Assembly: GCF_905220565.1 (NCBI RefSeq)
Contig: NC_059413.1
Location: 14,113,501-14,177,500, forward strand
DNA from: Melitaea cinxia
Lineage: Eukaryota; Arthropoda; Insecta; Lepidoptera; Nymphalidae
Direction of reading: 5' to 3'
Length of the DNA stretch: 64,000 nt
Shown here in pieces: positions 12,375-22,730 of the stretch (the first letter of the stretch is position 1; every line of letters starts with the position of its first letter). The position numbers and the translations under genes are program-made. The notes beneath the pieces were generated by a model. The model saw nothing but the letters and a program-made list of their open reading frames with translations. It ran no database searches and was not told the DNA's origin.

Positions 12375-12524
12375 TCTGATGTAAAATATAATCAAGTATG
12401 GTAAGGCATACTGGATCAGGGCCCGGTTCGGTCCAGATAAGGACAGCCTGATATAAAATATAATCAAGTATGGTAAGGCATACTGGATCAGAACCAAGTT
12501 CGGTTCAGATCAGGATAGCCTGAA
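12375..12524. repeat. 72-bp tandem repeat, two copies
   Basis: Units at about 12381-12452 and 12453-12524 share AATATAATCAAGTATGG and AAGGCATACTGGATCAG. Because 72 is a multiple of three, a minus-strand frame stays open across both, but it has no start context or recognisable product. Related CCGG/GGTCC words recur at 12870-12991. Confidence 0.65.
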
Positions 12525-12869
12525 AGAAATTACACGAACTGAGCCTGAATCGCGCTATCAATGTTTTTAAGCGCACTTAATATATGTATATACAGCTATC
12601 AGGACAGTCTAGCAGGGAGTCCATTTCGACTCAGTAGAGCAGTCGTAAGTAGTAAGAAATAGTTAATTAGTAGTTAATTATTAGAAGTTAATAAATAAAA
12701 TTTAATTATTAACAATAGTTAATTAATAATTAATATAAAAATAAATAAAAATAATTGATATTAAAGCAAAAACATAAATAAATAATACATTGGTAAAAAT
12801 AAACGGAAATAAATAATGTTAAGTAACATATTTAATAAATTTTTTCAAGAATATACATTCGTGTTTTTT

Positions 12870-12991
12870 AAAAGGACCGGACCGAACCGGCTGATCAGGA
12901 TGAGATGAGATTTCCTGATCGGGTCCAGACATATCTTCTGCATTACATACCTTATCCGGTCCAGATCAGGCATGCCCGGTCCGGTCCTTTT
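12870..12991. mobile_element. MITE-like element with GC-rich inverted ends
   Basis: The ends AAAAGGACCGGACCG (12870-12884) and CGGTCCGGTCCTTTT (12977-12991) are perfect 15-bp inverted repeats. The interior (GATCAGG, TTATCCGGTCCAGATCAGG) resembles the 72-bp tandem units to the left. At 122 bp it has the size of a small non-autonomous DNA element. No target duplication was confirmed. Confidence 0.55.
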
Positions 12992-14312
12992 AAGGAAGAC
13001 GAAAAAATGTTTACTCGGGAATGTATGACACCATGTACGAAGTTTTCGTCACGTACGACAATGTCTTCTAGGACAATCGATTTTAATGACCTTTTTACAA
13101 GGTTTTTAGGTGAATTTAACTTGTTTTATTATTACTAATACTGTTAGTGATCCTGCTTTCTGCAAGGGCTGTGGGTTCGATTCCGACCCCAAGTCTTAAT
13201 GGTAAACTGTGGGTACTAACCTATAGGTTTATTTTGTTTTTAAAAAATATTACTTATCTATCTGCATTACCAGTCGACACAAAACACCGACATTAAGCTC
13301 CCTACTATGATTTTTTTATCTGGGTTACCTACCTCATAAAATATTACTGCGTGCGCTGAATTTCATCTTTTTTTCTCATTTAAAATCTGGTACTTCTTGT
13401 GTGGTCCTATTTAAATTTTTTGCACGATTTGACGAGTAGTTCTAAAGCTATCACTAATAGTGTGTATTGTATTTGTACTTGTTGATGTACATTGTATTTG
13501 TTTTTTTTTTAGTTTGAAAACAAACACAATTAAAAAAAAATTTACACAAAAGTCATTGGGGTAAATGTTACTAGAACGTGTTTAAATTATTCCGCGAATC
13601 AATTTATGCGATCAAGTAACACAGATGACGAAATCTCTGACACGATGCATCTATGCGATTGCTTTGCAATTGTTTACCAGAAATTGTGATTTTATGTTCG
13701 GTTTATCTCATAATCAATGTTGGTCGATTTATAATGGATTATGATTTTTTTGCCTACATTTCTTTTACATTTCCTAAATTGTTGCCATTGTTTTTTTTGT
13801 TTTATAAAGTATAGAAAGAAGTTCTTATGTAAGGTTAATTATTGATAAATTTAATATATCTTATGTTTTTTTTTTTCTTAAATTGATGTTCTTAATTTGA
13901 AATTGATGTGTTTTTACGACAACATTTGACATTGCTTTTTAAAATAATAAGTATTAAAAGGTTTAAGCTTTAAATAAATAAATAAATAAATAAGCTCTAA
14001 AAATAAATTTTATGTACTATAAACGTGTGAAATAAACTCGTATCAATGTAAAATCTATGTACAATTTATATACAATCTCTTTGTATACCTATGTTTATCC
14101 AGCTAAAAATATATATTTTTTTATTTTTTTTAAATGGGCGATCTTTTAAAACACCTTTTAAAATACGCCTTCTCGCAATTGTACGTTTCATAGTGAGTTA
14201 TAGATCTGTCAACAAAATACCTTATATGAGATGGCAATATGTTAACAACTATGTAAGTAATGCACCAACTCGCAGTGGATCATCGCGGTGGATTAATTTT
14301 TCATATTGATCT
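12992..14312. other. Gene-free stretch
   Basis: A fragment of a tRNA-derived SINE may lie near 13150-13250 (GTGGGTTCGATTCCGACC, a B box). An AAAT microsatellite lies near 13971-13993. I found no gene. Confidence 0.4.
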
Positions 14313-14604
14313 ATCTCTCCTCCCGTGGGTGCCGTAAGAGGCGACTAAAGGATAACACAGTTCCACTACCACCATGGAACTTATAAAGCCGACCGATGTC
14401 GGGATAACTATCTAACTGCTGGCTTTGAAATACACAGGTCGAAGATGGGCAGCAGCGTCTTCGGTGCGACAAAGCCAGCCCTGCGGTCACCAATCCGCCT
14501 GCCCAGCGTGGTGACTATGGGCAACTCACATGAGTTCACGCCTTTTTTGGCGCGAACTTGTGGAGGCCTGTGTCCAACAGTGGACTGCGATAGGCTGAAA
14601 TGAT
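14313..14604 (+). mobile_element. RTE-derived element, copy 3
   Basis: This has a slightly truncated 5' UTR, the deletion junction and the 3' end GCGATAGGCTGAAATGATG. The mini-ORF at 14530-14598 is complete in the LINE frame: 22 residues, starting Met-Ser-Ser-Arg and ending VQQWTAIG before TGA. Substitutions in the 5' UTR hairpin (TCGAAGATG facing CGTCTTCGG) keep pairing through G-U pairs. Confidence 0.8.
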
Positions 14605-14948
14605 GGGCAATATAATAATGGTCATCCATTGGAGCAGAAGAATTAAAACCAGATTTTATTACTGTACCATTTTTATTTCAATAGTAAAATCAATAATTAA
14701 CAATAAACCCCTTTTTTCTTGTGTATTGTTATTGTTTAATAAAATAATTTGTTTCTTGGGTTATGTTAAGTTATTTTTGACTCATTTAAGCATCTCGCTG
14801 ATGCACGTTTGATTTCCAGCTGACGCCAGAACTGCACATCGGTCTGGTAGGCTTGAATACACATCAAAACCAATCAAAAACCTAGGCAGCGTTATGGGGC
14901 GCTATGGGACAACATGGACAATAAAGATAATTTAAATTTATAAAATTA

Positions 14949-15163
14949 CTAGCTGACCCCATACTTACCTGACCTGACTTTTTCCATATATGTTATAAAG
15001 CCCCTTAATCCCCCCCCACCCTGTAACTTAAGGGTATGAAAAATAGATGTTGTTCTATTCTCAGACCTACCCAATATGCACACAAAATTTCATGAGAATC
15101 GGTCAACCCGTTTCGGAGGATTTTAACTACAAACACTGCGACACGAGAATTTTATATATTAGA
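14949..15163 (-). mobile_element. Helitron-like non-autonomous element, type a
   Basis: On the minus strand it starts TCTAATATATAAAATTCTCG and ends GGTCAGCTAG, giving the 5' TC and 3' CTAG of Helitrons. The outer flank is A, and the other side abuts the element at 15164. Copies of the same type lie at 37674-37840 and 55334-55536, each between A and T, and a partial one at 18564-18800. No protein is encoded. Confidence 0.65.
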
Positions 15164-15360
15164 CTAGCTGACCTGGCAAACTTCGTATCGCCTTATTTTT
15201 TTTCTTAAATATAATAATTACATATATCAAAACAAAATATACCCTATCTTTCAAGTTGGATCAAACTGCACACGGTGTGCAAATTTGGTTAAAATCGGTT
15301 AAGTAGTTTAAGAGTTCATCGCGGACAAACATTGTGACACGAGATTTATATATATTAAGA
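15164..15360 (-). mobile_element. Helitron-like non-autonomous element, type b
   Basis: On the minus strand it starts TCTTAATATATATAAATCTC, ends GGTCAGCTAG, and has a short hairpin just before the end (GGCGA...TTTGCC). The same element at 38776-38974 sits between A and T. This copy lies exactly against the type a element, using the A/T step at that element's own 5' TC end. Confidence 0.65.
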
Positions 15361-15374
15361 TGGTTTAAAAGTGC

Positions 15375-15965
15375 GTTTTTATACCATAAGCAAATAAGCG
15401 TACGCACCACCTAATGGTAAGCGGTTACCATAAATTACAGAGGTAATGTATCTCCCCCTCCTTACCCACTCCCACCTCACTCACCTCAGGAATACAACAC
15501 TACTTGAGAGTATTATTTTTTAGCTGTGATCTTCTGTAAGATTGAAGTACTTTTACAGATTGACTGCTCCGGATTTTGGACCAGATATACCCCGCTGGTA
15601 CTGTGTGGCTACGGTACTAAATAATTTAGCCACCCCCTCTCTTCCCGTGGGTGTCGTAAGAGGCGACTAAGGGACATCACAGTTTCACTACCACCTTGGA
15701 ACTTATAAAGCCGACCGGTGGCGGGATAACCATCAAACTGCTGGCTTTGAAATACACAGGCCGAAAACGGGCAGCAGCGTCTTCGGTGCGACAAAGCGAG
15801 TACTGCGGTCACCAACCCGCCTGCCCAGCGTGGTGACTATGGGCAAAACACATGAGTTCACGTTATGTTTGGCGTAAACTTGTGAGGCCTATGTCCAGCA
15901 GTGGACTGTATAGGCTGTAATAATTTAAAAAAAAATACCCCGCTGTGCCTTAGTTTAATAGTGCC
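15375..15965 (+). repeat. SINE-like S2 copy split by an insertion
   Basis: The left part (15375-15597) reads from AAATAAGCGTACGCACCACC to GGACCAGATATACCCCGCTG. It resumes at 15946 with TGCCTTAGTTTAATA. The RTE-derived element 15598-15934 sits between, with an 11-bp duplication of S2 sequence. Confidence 0.65.
15598..15934 (+). mobile_element. RTE-derived element, copy 4
   Basis: This is a full-length short form, from GTACTGTGTGGCTACGG to GGCTGTAATAATT plus an A run. The duplication ATACCCCGCTG lies at 15587-15597 and 15935-15945. The mini-ORF starts at 15852 but a one-base loss after CTTGTG shifts it out of the LINE C-terminal frame. One hairpin pair is an A-C mismatch. Confidence 0.85.
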
Positions 15966-16530
15966 TTTGAGCAGCGAATATAGAATATTTTTAATTTGAT
16001 TTTACCACTAGGCCATGATTCTTAGGCTTGCTCCGTCGTAAGGGCTGCTCGACCGGTCTTCTCAGGTACAGGAGTTTTTTTTAATTTATATTAAGGACGC
16101 AATCGAGTAGACGGTGCCGTCTGTTGTTAAATGGCTGCCATCACCCAAGGACACCTGGATTACACACAGTACAAACAAACGCAAGACTAAAGCTAAAAGT
16201 GAAAAAAGAGCGTTAAAAATATATCAAAGAAGGGTATGTTAGCTATATTTGAGGAGCAAAAGATGAGAGGAGTTTTTTGACGACTTCCGCATCTTAGCGG
16301 AAGTGCCTAACAACACAAATCTGATAGAAATGACGTGTGAAAGGAATAAATAATTTTAAAGTCATGCAAGAGTAATTTTGAAATATTTATTTAAAGAAAA
16401 ACATTGAAGTTTTATTGGGCAACTGTCACCTGAGTGGTATTTTTTGTAATGTTGCCATACACAAATTTCGAAATTATGTCAGATCGATTTGTATGTATAT
16501 ATTTATTTAGTTTTAAAATAATTATCATCA

Positions 16531-17000
16531 ATATGTACGATTTTATTTTTGTGTTACCCACACATTAGGGATTCTAAACATTTTTTGAATATCATATCAA
16601 AAATTGACCGCTCCAGCGGGATTCGAACCCGCGTCTCCGACTGACCGTGTCGGCGCTCTAGCCATACATTGATATGATATTCAAAAAATGTTTAGAATCC
16701 CTAATGTGTGGGTAACACAAAAATAAAATCGTACATATTAAGAATAGCATGGTGTCGTCTCCTGTCAAAGATTTTCATTGTAATATGAAACTTTGAATAG
16801 TTACGGGTCTCTGTAAAGAACTCACTATAGACGGCGCCACGGTTCGCTTAAACCGAAAATAAAAATCATCATATCAAGAATTTCGCTCTAGCGGGTACAT
16901 CGTTCCATAGCTTAATTGGCTAGAGCGCCGACACGGTCAGTCGGAGACGCGGGTTCGAATCCCGCTGGAGCGGTCAATTTTTGATATGATATTCAAAAAA
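16531..17000 (+). mobile_element. Foldback element with tRNA-like module
   Basis: The parts in order are: a left arm 16530-16600; a loop with the 3' two-thirds of a tRNA-like sequence on the minus strand; a right arm 16669-16739 that is a perfect 71-bp inverse of the left; a spacer; and a complete tRNA-like module on the plus strand at 16901-16973 with an A-rich tail. In addition 16580-16664 and 16917-17001 are perfect 85-bp inverse copies. The direct repeat AAAATAATTATCATCA flanks the whole (16515-16530 and 16997-17012), which suggests one insertion event. No protein is encoded. I know no named family with this layout. Confidence 0.7.
16901..16973 (+). ncRNA. tRNA-like module, Pol III boxes intact
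   Basis: It folds as a 73-nt cloverleaf: acceptor CGTTCCA/TGGAGCG, D stem GCTT/GAGC, anticodon stem CCGAC/GTCGG, T stem GCGGG/CCCGC. T8, A14, G18, G19, A21, G53, TTCGA and C61 are all present. Box A is TAGCTTAATTGG, box B is GGTTCGAATCC, and TTTTT at 16978-16982 could end transcription. The loop ACGGTCA puts C at position 33 where tRNAs have T, and anticodon GGT is not one I expect in animal nuclear tRNA sets. It sits inside a repeat, so I call it tRNA-derived rather than a working tRNA. Confidence 0.6.
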
Positions 17001-17074
17001 TAATTATCATCATCCAGATAGTATTCCATTTAATTACAAAATCTATCCAATATTATTACAGTGACAATAAAAAA

Positions 17075-17185
17075 CAACCCGCCTGCCCAGCGTGGTGACT
17101 ATGGGCAAAACACACGAGTTCATACCATTTTTGGCGTGAACTTGAGGAGGCCTATGTCCAGTAGTGGACTGCGAAAGGCTGATGT
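17075..17185 (+). mobile_element. RTE-derived element, 5'-truncated copy 5
   Basis: It begins at about AACAACCCGCCTGCCCAGCG and ends GCGAAAGGCTGATGTG. The start codon is ACG and one Gln codon is TAG, but the rest of the mini-ORF frame is retained. Confidence 0.7.
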
Positions 17186-17239
17186 GAATATAAAACAAAA
17201 AAAAAATCTAAATGAGATATCATCTTGTACTTTTTTTTT

Positions 17240-17405
17240 AAACGAGTAGGTCGGCAAACAAGCGTACGGCCCACTCAATGGTAAGGCGTTAGGTTAGCTT
17301 AGTATTTCTGTGGTCTATGCCGTAGCCCATATAATCGCCTGGAACAAGCACTTAGCCGACTTTCCCAGGGCACAAATCTACTGGAGAGCAATGCTAGCCC
17401 TACCT
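17240..17405 (+). repeat. SINE-like repeat family S2
   Basis: It starts AGTAGGTCGGCAAACAAGCG then CGGCCCACTCAATGGTAAG, the 5' end of the S2 family. The body is diverged. Confidence 0.5.
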
Positions 17406-18563
17406 CATTAAAATTTATTTTATTCTATATTTCCAAATTAAATTTTAATTATAGTATTAATAAATTGGAAACATTTTCTTTAAATGTTAGTCTTCTTTGA
17501 CTCAATAGTCCATAAAATAAATATGGAAACAAAAAACATAGATAAAAAACGTTAAAAACCTCAAAAATATGTCTTCTTATTTTACTTAATACCTAAACTA
17601 CATGTTATTTTTTTATTTATTTCTGTACAATTAAGAGTTAATAAATAAAAAGTTTGAAAAAAAATTAGGCCCATTTCGTGTTACACATTTTGTCAATTGA
17701 CAGCGTCCCTCGTAATTCTTTTCAACATTTTTATTTGAAAAGAATTTTACTCATCTTCAAACAATGACATAAATTAAAATGGTCCGTAAGTATGTCTGTA
17801 TTTTTCCGAATGTCGTCAAAACCCGCACGTGAATAGACCGCGGTTGTGAAGAAACTCTTCAAGGTAATATGACAACTTTTAAAAAACTTCACTCACGTGG
17901 CCCGAATTGCCTCATTACTAATTAGCGATATGCCTTAACTTCACAGTACTAAGTACTTATTCTTCAATCGTTCCACAGTCTGATGTTTAATAGCCTATAA
18001 TCATCAATAAACAAACTAAAGACATGCAACGCGAAAATCAATTTTTTTGTTATTTTAAAATCCGTTCTAAGATTATGATAGCTAGTCTAAGAATAAAATA
18101 TTCAAATGTCAAAATAATTTTACCAGGGCCGGATTAAGGGGATACGGGGCTATAACCCCAGGGCGATCACAAGGAACGGACTCCGAAAATAGAGATAAAA
18201 TGAACACTGTAGGTCTATTCTATCTATAAACATTATAGATAAAGCTTTAGTAATAAAATTCTAAAATATAGATATTTTTAAAAGATCACAAACGCGTCTC
18301 TGTCCCCGCCCGACTCTCTCCAGGAGTTCTGGTCACCATACTCACCACAGGAACACAACGCTACTTTGTAAGCAGTGTTACTTAGCTGTGATCTTCTGAA
18401 AAGTTGAGGTACCTCCCCAGTCGGACTGCTCCAGATTTTGAGCAAGATATATCATATGCCGTGCCCCTCCTCAATTATGTTTATGTATATTTTTCAATGT
18501 AAATAATTTTGAAATTATATTTATACATATAAAATAAATCGTCATCTTGAACGGTTGATTTAA
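17406..18563. other. Gene-free stretch with S2 fragment
   Basis: A partial S2 copy lies at about 18296-18475 (CTTAGCTGTGATCTTCTG, TCGGACTGCTCCAGATTTTG). The motif GGGCCGGATTAAGGGG lies near 18126. I found no gene. Confidence 0.45.
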
Positions 18564-18800
18564 TCTAATATATAAAATTCTCGTGTCGCGATGTTTGTAG
18601 TAAACTCCTCCGAAACGGCTTGACCGATTCTCATGAAATTTTGCTTGCATATTGGGTAGGTCTGAGAATCGAACAAAATCTATTTTTCATCCCCCTAAAT
18701 GTTAAGGGTAGTCCACCCCTAATTTTTTTTTTAATTTTTAGACAAATTATTTATTTTTGGAACGAAGTTCTTTACGGCAGGCTTGATATGCGACCGAACT
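18564..18800 (+). mobile_element. Helitron-like element type a, diverged 3' end
   Basis: It starts A/TCTAATATATAAAATTCTCG, as in the intact copies, and shares ACGGCTTGACCGATTCTCAT and CCTAAATGTTAAGGG. The expected CTAG end is not found, so the copy is truncated or recombined. Confidence 0.5.
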
Positions 18801-19242
18801 GAAAAAAATGAGATAGGTACTTAAACCGCAAGAAAAATATATAACGGAAGTGACGTAATATCAGCAACACGACTATATAATATGACGTTTGTAAAACTAA
18901 AATATTTCAGTAAATTTTTTTAAAATTATTTATGTAATTTTATACTGTCGACAAAAATAAATAAAGCCATATGTTTTTTTTTATTATTTTGTTTGATTTA
19001 TTTTATTTTACGGTATTTATTTTCTTAAATACTAAATTTCCTAAATACTTTTATGTACTTAATTAAAAACCAATAAAAAAAAAATCAAGAACTAGAAAAT
19101 ATATATAAAATTCAACATTTTTTTTTCAAATTGTGTTGCTTCTATACTATCCGAAGGAACTTCGTTCCTACCTGGTGTCCCATGACAATACACATATTTT
19201 TTTTTGTTTTTTACTATTATTAATATTTTCTACAAACTTTTT

Positions 19243-19380
19243 GAAGTAAAATTTCTTTAGGCACGCTTGACTTGGGGAGTAAGCTGGTGAATGCGTTACG
19301 AAAAATGTGATCGCGCGAGGCGAACGGAAGTTGAGAGGGAGGTTTTGACGGAGATATATACATTTCGTAAATTTTACTTC
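19243..19380 (-). mobile_element. MITE-like repeat family R10
   Basis: It has 12-bp inverted ends, GAAGTAAAATTT at 19243-19254 and AAATTTTACTTC at 19369-19380. Related copies lie at about 25966-26165 and 35568-35732 in the opposite orientation, on either side of gene A. No coding frame is present. Confidence 0.55.
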
Positions 19381-20671
19381 AGTTGTGTGGTCTAAAGCAC
19401 ACTCATTTTTTATTTTATGGCATGTAAAATGGTATGGAGAAAATATTTTGCGTGATCAAAATATTGAAGTTATTATTTTTTCGCATGTACTAATAATACT
19501 TTTTGTAGGTAAAAGAACACAAATGAGATAAGTATAGACATAATAAAGTTTGTATATATTTGTGAGTACACATTAATACGTCAAAATACTATTCAAGTGT
19601 TCTTGAAGCCTATTAGAATAAAAAAATTTGTTTGGAACAAGTTACTATATTTATAATTATATTATATGTGTAATATATGTTTTGACGGAAATTGTATCGT
19701 TTGCGTAAACGAATATGGAAAAGTACCGTTTCATCAACTCTTCGCTTGAGGCATTCCATATTTTTGCATATAATTTTGGTTAACAGCTTTATTATTTTTT
19801 TAACTACGATTAAATACTGCTTTGATTCTAAATAATGCAGTGATAGTAAGAGTATTAGAGTAGAGTATATCGTACGACCGTTCTGGTGTAGTACGGGCCA
19901 ATAGTTTGCTTCTCATAAATATATAACTAAATTATTAATAAAATATTCGATTTATTTATGAATTTGCAGGCCACCTACGCCTTTTATATATAATTGTCAT
20001 ATAATACACGATAAACAACAATAATCATTAAATAAAACGCTTCACACTCAACGCTCCCAAGTAGGATTTTCAACTGTGTCAGAGGTCTGGAAAAACACAC
20101 AATACACAAACAAAAACGACCAGACCACTACAAACATTTATATTGCTCTATATAACGCAACAGCCAGTACTTGTGACCGCTACGCCAACGCGTAGTCAAA
20201 TTATATTTCGGCTGTACCTTTTTTTTGGTCCAAGGTAGATCACATTACACGCACCACCTATCGATTAAAAAAAGAATCATCGAAATCGGTCCACCTAGTA
20301 CATAAAAAAATGCAGTCGAATTGACAACCTCCTCCTTTTTTTAAAGTCGGTTAAAATTGTTACTCAGATAAAGATCAATTACGACACAAAAATTAAGTTC
20401 AGAAATATATCTAATTATAAACAGTATATTATTACATACATTATTTTTATATATTGAAGGTTATATGCAATATGTAGGTAAATAAAACGCATATATTTGA
20501 ATTGTTACACTATCAACTAAGTAAAAAATAAAAATAAAAAATTTATTGTTGTGTAATTCTAATTATACACACACACACACAAACTATAGATATTAATATA
20601 GAACAAAAAAAAAACACAAAAATAACATTTATTTCATTAAATGTACATTTTATTAAGTAATTATAAACAAA
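19381..20671. other. Gene-free stretch with R3 and SINE fragments
   Basis: A short R3 copy lies at 20215-20355 and a fragment of an S1 tRNA-like head near 20155-20215 (GTGACCGCTACGCCAACGCG). An AC microsatellite lies near 20567-20580. A possible poly(A) signal for the minus-strand ORF is at 20649-20654 (TTTATT on the plus strand). Confidence 0.45.
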
Positions 20672-21778
20672 TTAAATAATAACAATATCATCATTTTTTA
20701 AACTGTCATATTCATATTTTTCATATTTTGAAAATTCTTTGTACCCTTTCTGATATTTCAATGCTAAGGAATCTTCAGGTATTGATTTTTTGAATACAGA
20801 GTTTCCGTTTAAATCTAATTTTATTATCCCAAAGTATATGCTTTCATCCTCTTTACTATCAAACTTTTTTCTCCTTTGGTTAACAATCAAAGAATTTTTA
20901 ACTGGCAACATTAAAAGCATGTCTTGAATTTCATTGTTTATCTTGACTTTAGCTTGTATTGTACCATTTATAGTTGTACAATTATTTTGTAAAGGCAAAT
21001 AGCATTCTATACAGCGTATATTATTTTCATAATCTGTGTTCATAGGAACAGGAAATAATCTTTCGTTTAAATAAAACCTGTAAACACATTTATGATTTTT
21101 TATAGTAGCAACATTATGCTTAACCCTGGATTTAGCTGAATGGCACTCAAAGTAGTTTTTATTCCTGAATTCCTTTATTTTTGACAAATTTTCTGAATCA
21201 TCGGGATCCATGAATGTTATTTCTTCGTCAGAATCTGGGTATATTTCTAAAATACTTCTTTCTGTATCTGATACTTTTTCTGATTGTTCCAGAATTGTGT
21301 TAAGAGATATTTTTTTTATATTGTCCGTTGTGTTGACTGAATGAGAGGATTGATGGAAATTCTCATTTCTATAGAATTGTTGTATTTGATTCTTATGATT
21401 GTTGGAATATTTCCTTGTAATTTGTTGATCTATTTTATAACTAGGCCTATTGCAATCTCCTACCTGGTTTCTAGCATGTTTGCTACTGGATGTAAGTTTG
21501 TTTTCTCGTTTGGAAGGAACATCACCACATTTTTCACAATATTCAATTTTACTGCACAAATGGTTAAAACTCAGGTCAGATTTTGTAGTTTTCTTCGGCA
21601 TTGCCACCTTACTTGCTTTATTTTTACTGATAACACCAACTGAATTCGATTTTTCACTTTTACAACAAATGTTATTTGAAGCGAATGGTTTTTTATTTTT
21701 GTCAACACAGGCAATTGAATGTAGATGTCTTTTGTAACGTTCGCATGTTTTTGGAATGCATTTACACGACTTCGACAT
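20672..21778 (-). CDS. Hypothetical intronless protein, 368 residues
   Basis: I do not recognise this protein. The frame runs without interruption from ATG (preceded by AAAAT) to TAA, far longer than chance in DNA this AT-rich. The first 45 residues are rich in Cys and Lys, with CKC at 6-8 and a CC pair at 38-39. A further CEKCG pair lies near residue 80. The middle is polar, with a Ser/Asp/Glu-rich stretch (DSDEE, DPDDSEN). The C-terminal third looks like a compact fold with a CIECYLPLQNNC segment. There is no signal peptide or membrane segment. A plus-strand TTTATT at 20649-20654 gives a poly(A) signal just after the stop. The single exon and lack of RT or transposase motifs fit either a host gene or an old retrocopy. 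Confidence 0.6.
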   Translation of the reverse strand: MSKSCKCIPKTCERYKRHLHSIACVDKNKKPFASNNICCKSEKSNSVGVISKNKASKVAMPKKTTKSDLSFNHLCSKIEYCEKCGDVPSKRENKLTSSSKHARNQVGDCNRPSYKIDQQITRKYSNNHKNQIQQFYRNENFHQSSHSVNTTDNIKKISLNTILEQSEKVSDTERSILEIYPDSDEEITFMDPDDSENLSKIKEFRNKNYFECHSAKSRVKHNVATIKNHKCVYRFYLNERLFPVPMNTDYENNIRCIECYLPLQNNCTTINGTIQAKVKINNEIQDMLLMLPVKNSLIVNQRRKKFDSKEDESIYFGIIKLDLNGNSVFKKSIPEDSLALKYQKGYKEFSKYEKYEYDSLKNDDIVII

Positions 21779-22539
21779 ATTTTGTTATTTTACTATCTTT
21801 TTAACAATTCTTTGGTTTGCTAACAGTTTTCTGTTTACAAGACAATTCTGTCAAAATAGCTGTTCATTTCCATGGCAACGCACAGCTAACTTAATTTTCA
21901 ACTTCAAGTTAAAAAAAAGTATCAAATAAAAATGTAAATAATATTTTTTAATTGCTTTAGAAATTTTTACTATAAAATGTTGTTTCTTTTTCATATTATT
22001 GGAGCATAAAAGAGTATTTTTCAAATAATACAAATGTTTTAAAGTGACTAGTGACACCTAGCGCCTAATAGCGTAACTTAAATAAAAATTATACAATCGT
22101 AGTTATTGTATAGTATTATAGATGGCGTTAAACAATATAATAGCTACAAAGTTAAAATACTTTGTACTTACAACTATATTTTTGATATTGAGAAAAGAAA
22201 AATTAAGTTTCATGCTGCTAGTTTGAAAAAAATATAATCCGTATTGAATGACTATTACGAACTTGCAATCCCTGTTTGACACCCTTAGACGTATAATTTT
22301 TCAAAATCTGTTATTATTGGACGTCTCTTAAAATAAATATTTTTAGCACGAAAAATGAAAGACCTTTATCCGAACTTGTTCGATTCCTTAGACCACCTTA
22401 ATCCAGTCCTGTCACAAAATTCGTTCTTATGTTCACTAACTATTAACTACCTCCCTGTCAAAATTCATTATTACGCGTCCAGCGGTTTTTGATATTTCAT
22501 GATGAGTCGATGGCCTAACGATTTTATCTATTCAAATGA
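21779..22539. other. Upstream region of the 368-residue ORF
   Basis: This is AT-rich. No clear TATA box or initiator could be chosen. Small chance frames only. Confidence 0.35.
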
Positions 22540-22720
22540 TGAAGGAGGGATCCTGTTGCCCGCAGATCCGGGACCCTCCAATTGAAGCGGCTGAAGGCTC
22601 CCGCAGGGGTTTTGGTCGGTAGTGCACCCCCAAGTGCTGAAGCCGACATACGGTCTAGGAATGCCTACCCGGGCATCCTGGATATCACCCGTAAATGGGT
22701 TTCCCTGCGATGCCAAAAAA
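22540..22720. repeat. GC-rich block, probable LINE or SINE piece
   Basis: It is much richer in GC than its surroundings (GCAGATCCGGGACCCTCC, CCTACCCGGGCATCCTGG). It has short open frames in both strands but no recognisable domain. It is probably the end of a retroelement not otherwise present in this window. Confidence 0.35.
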
Positions 22721-22730
22721 AGGCTACTTT

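Noticed and set aside
16901..16973. A normal nuclear tRNA gene
   Set aside because: C33, an unexpected anticodon, no CCA relevance, and location inside a repeat with copies elsewhere argue for a tRNA-derived element.
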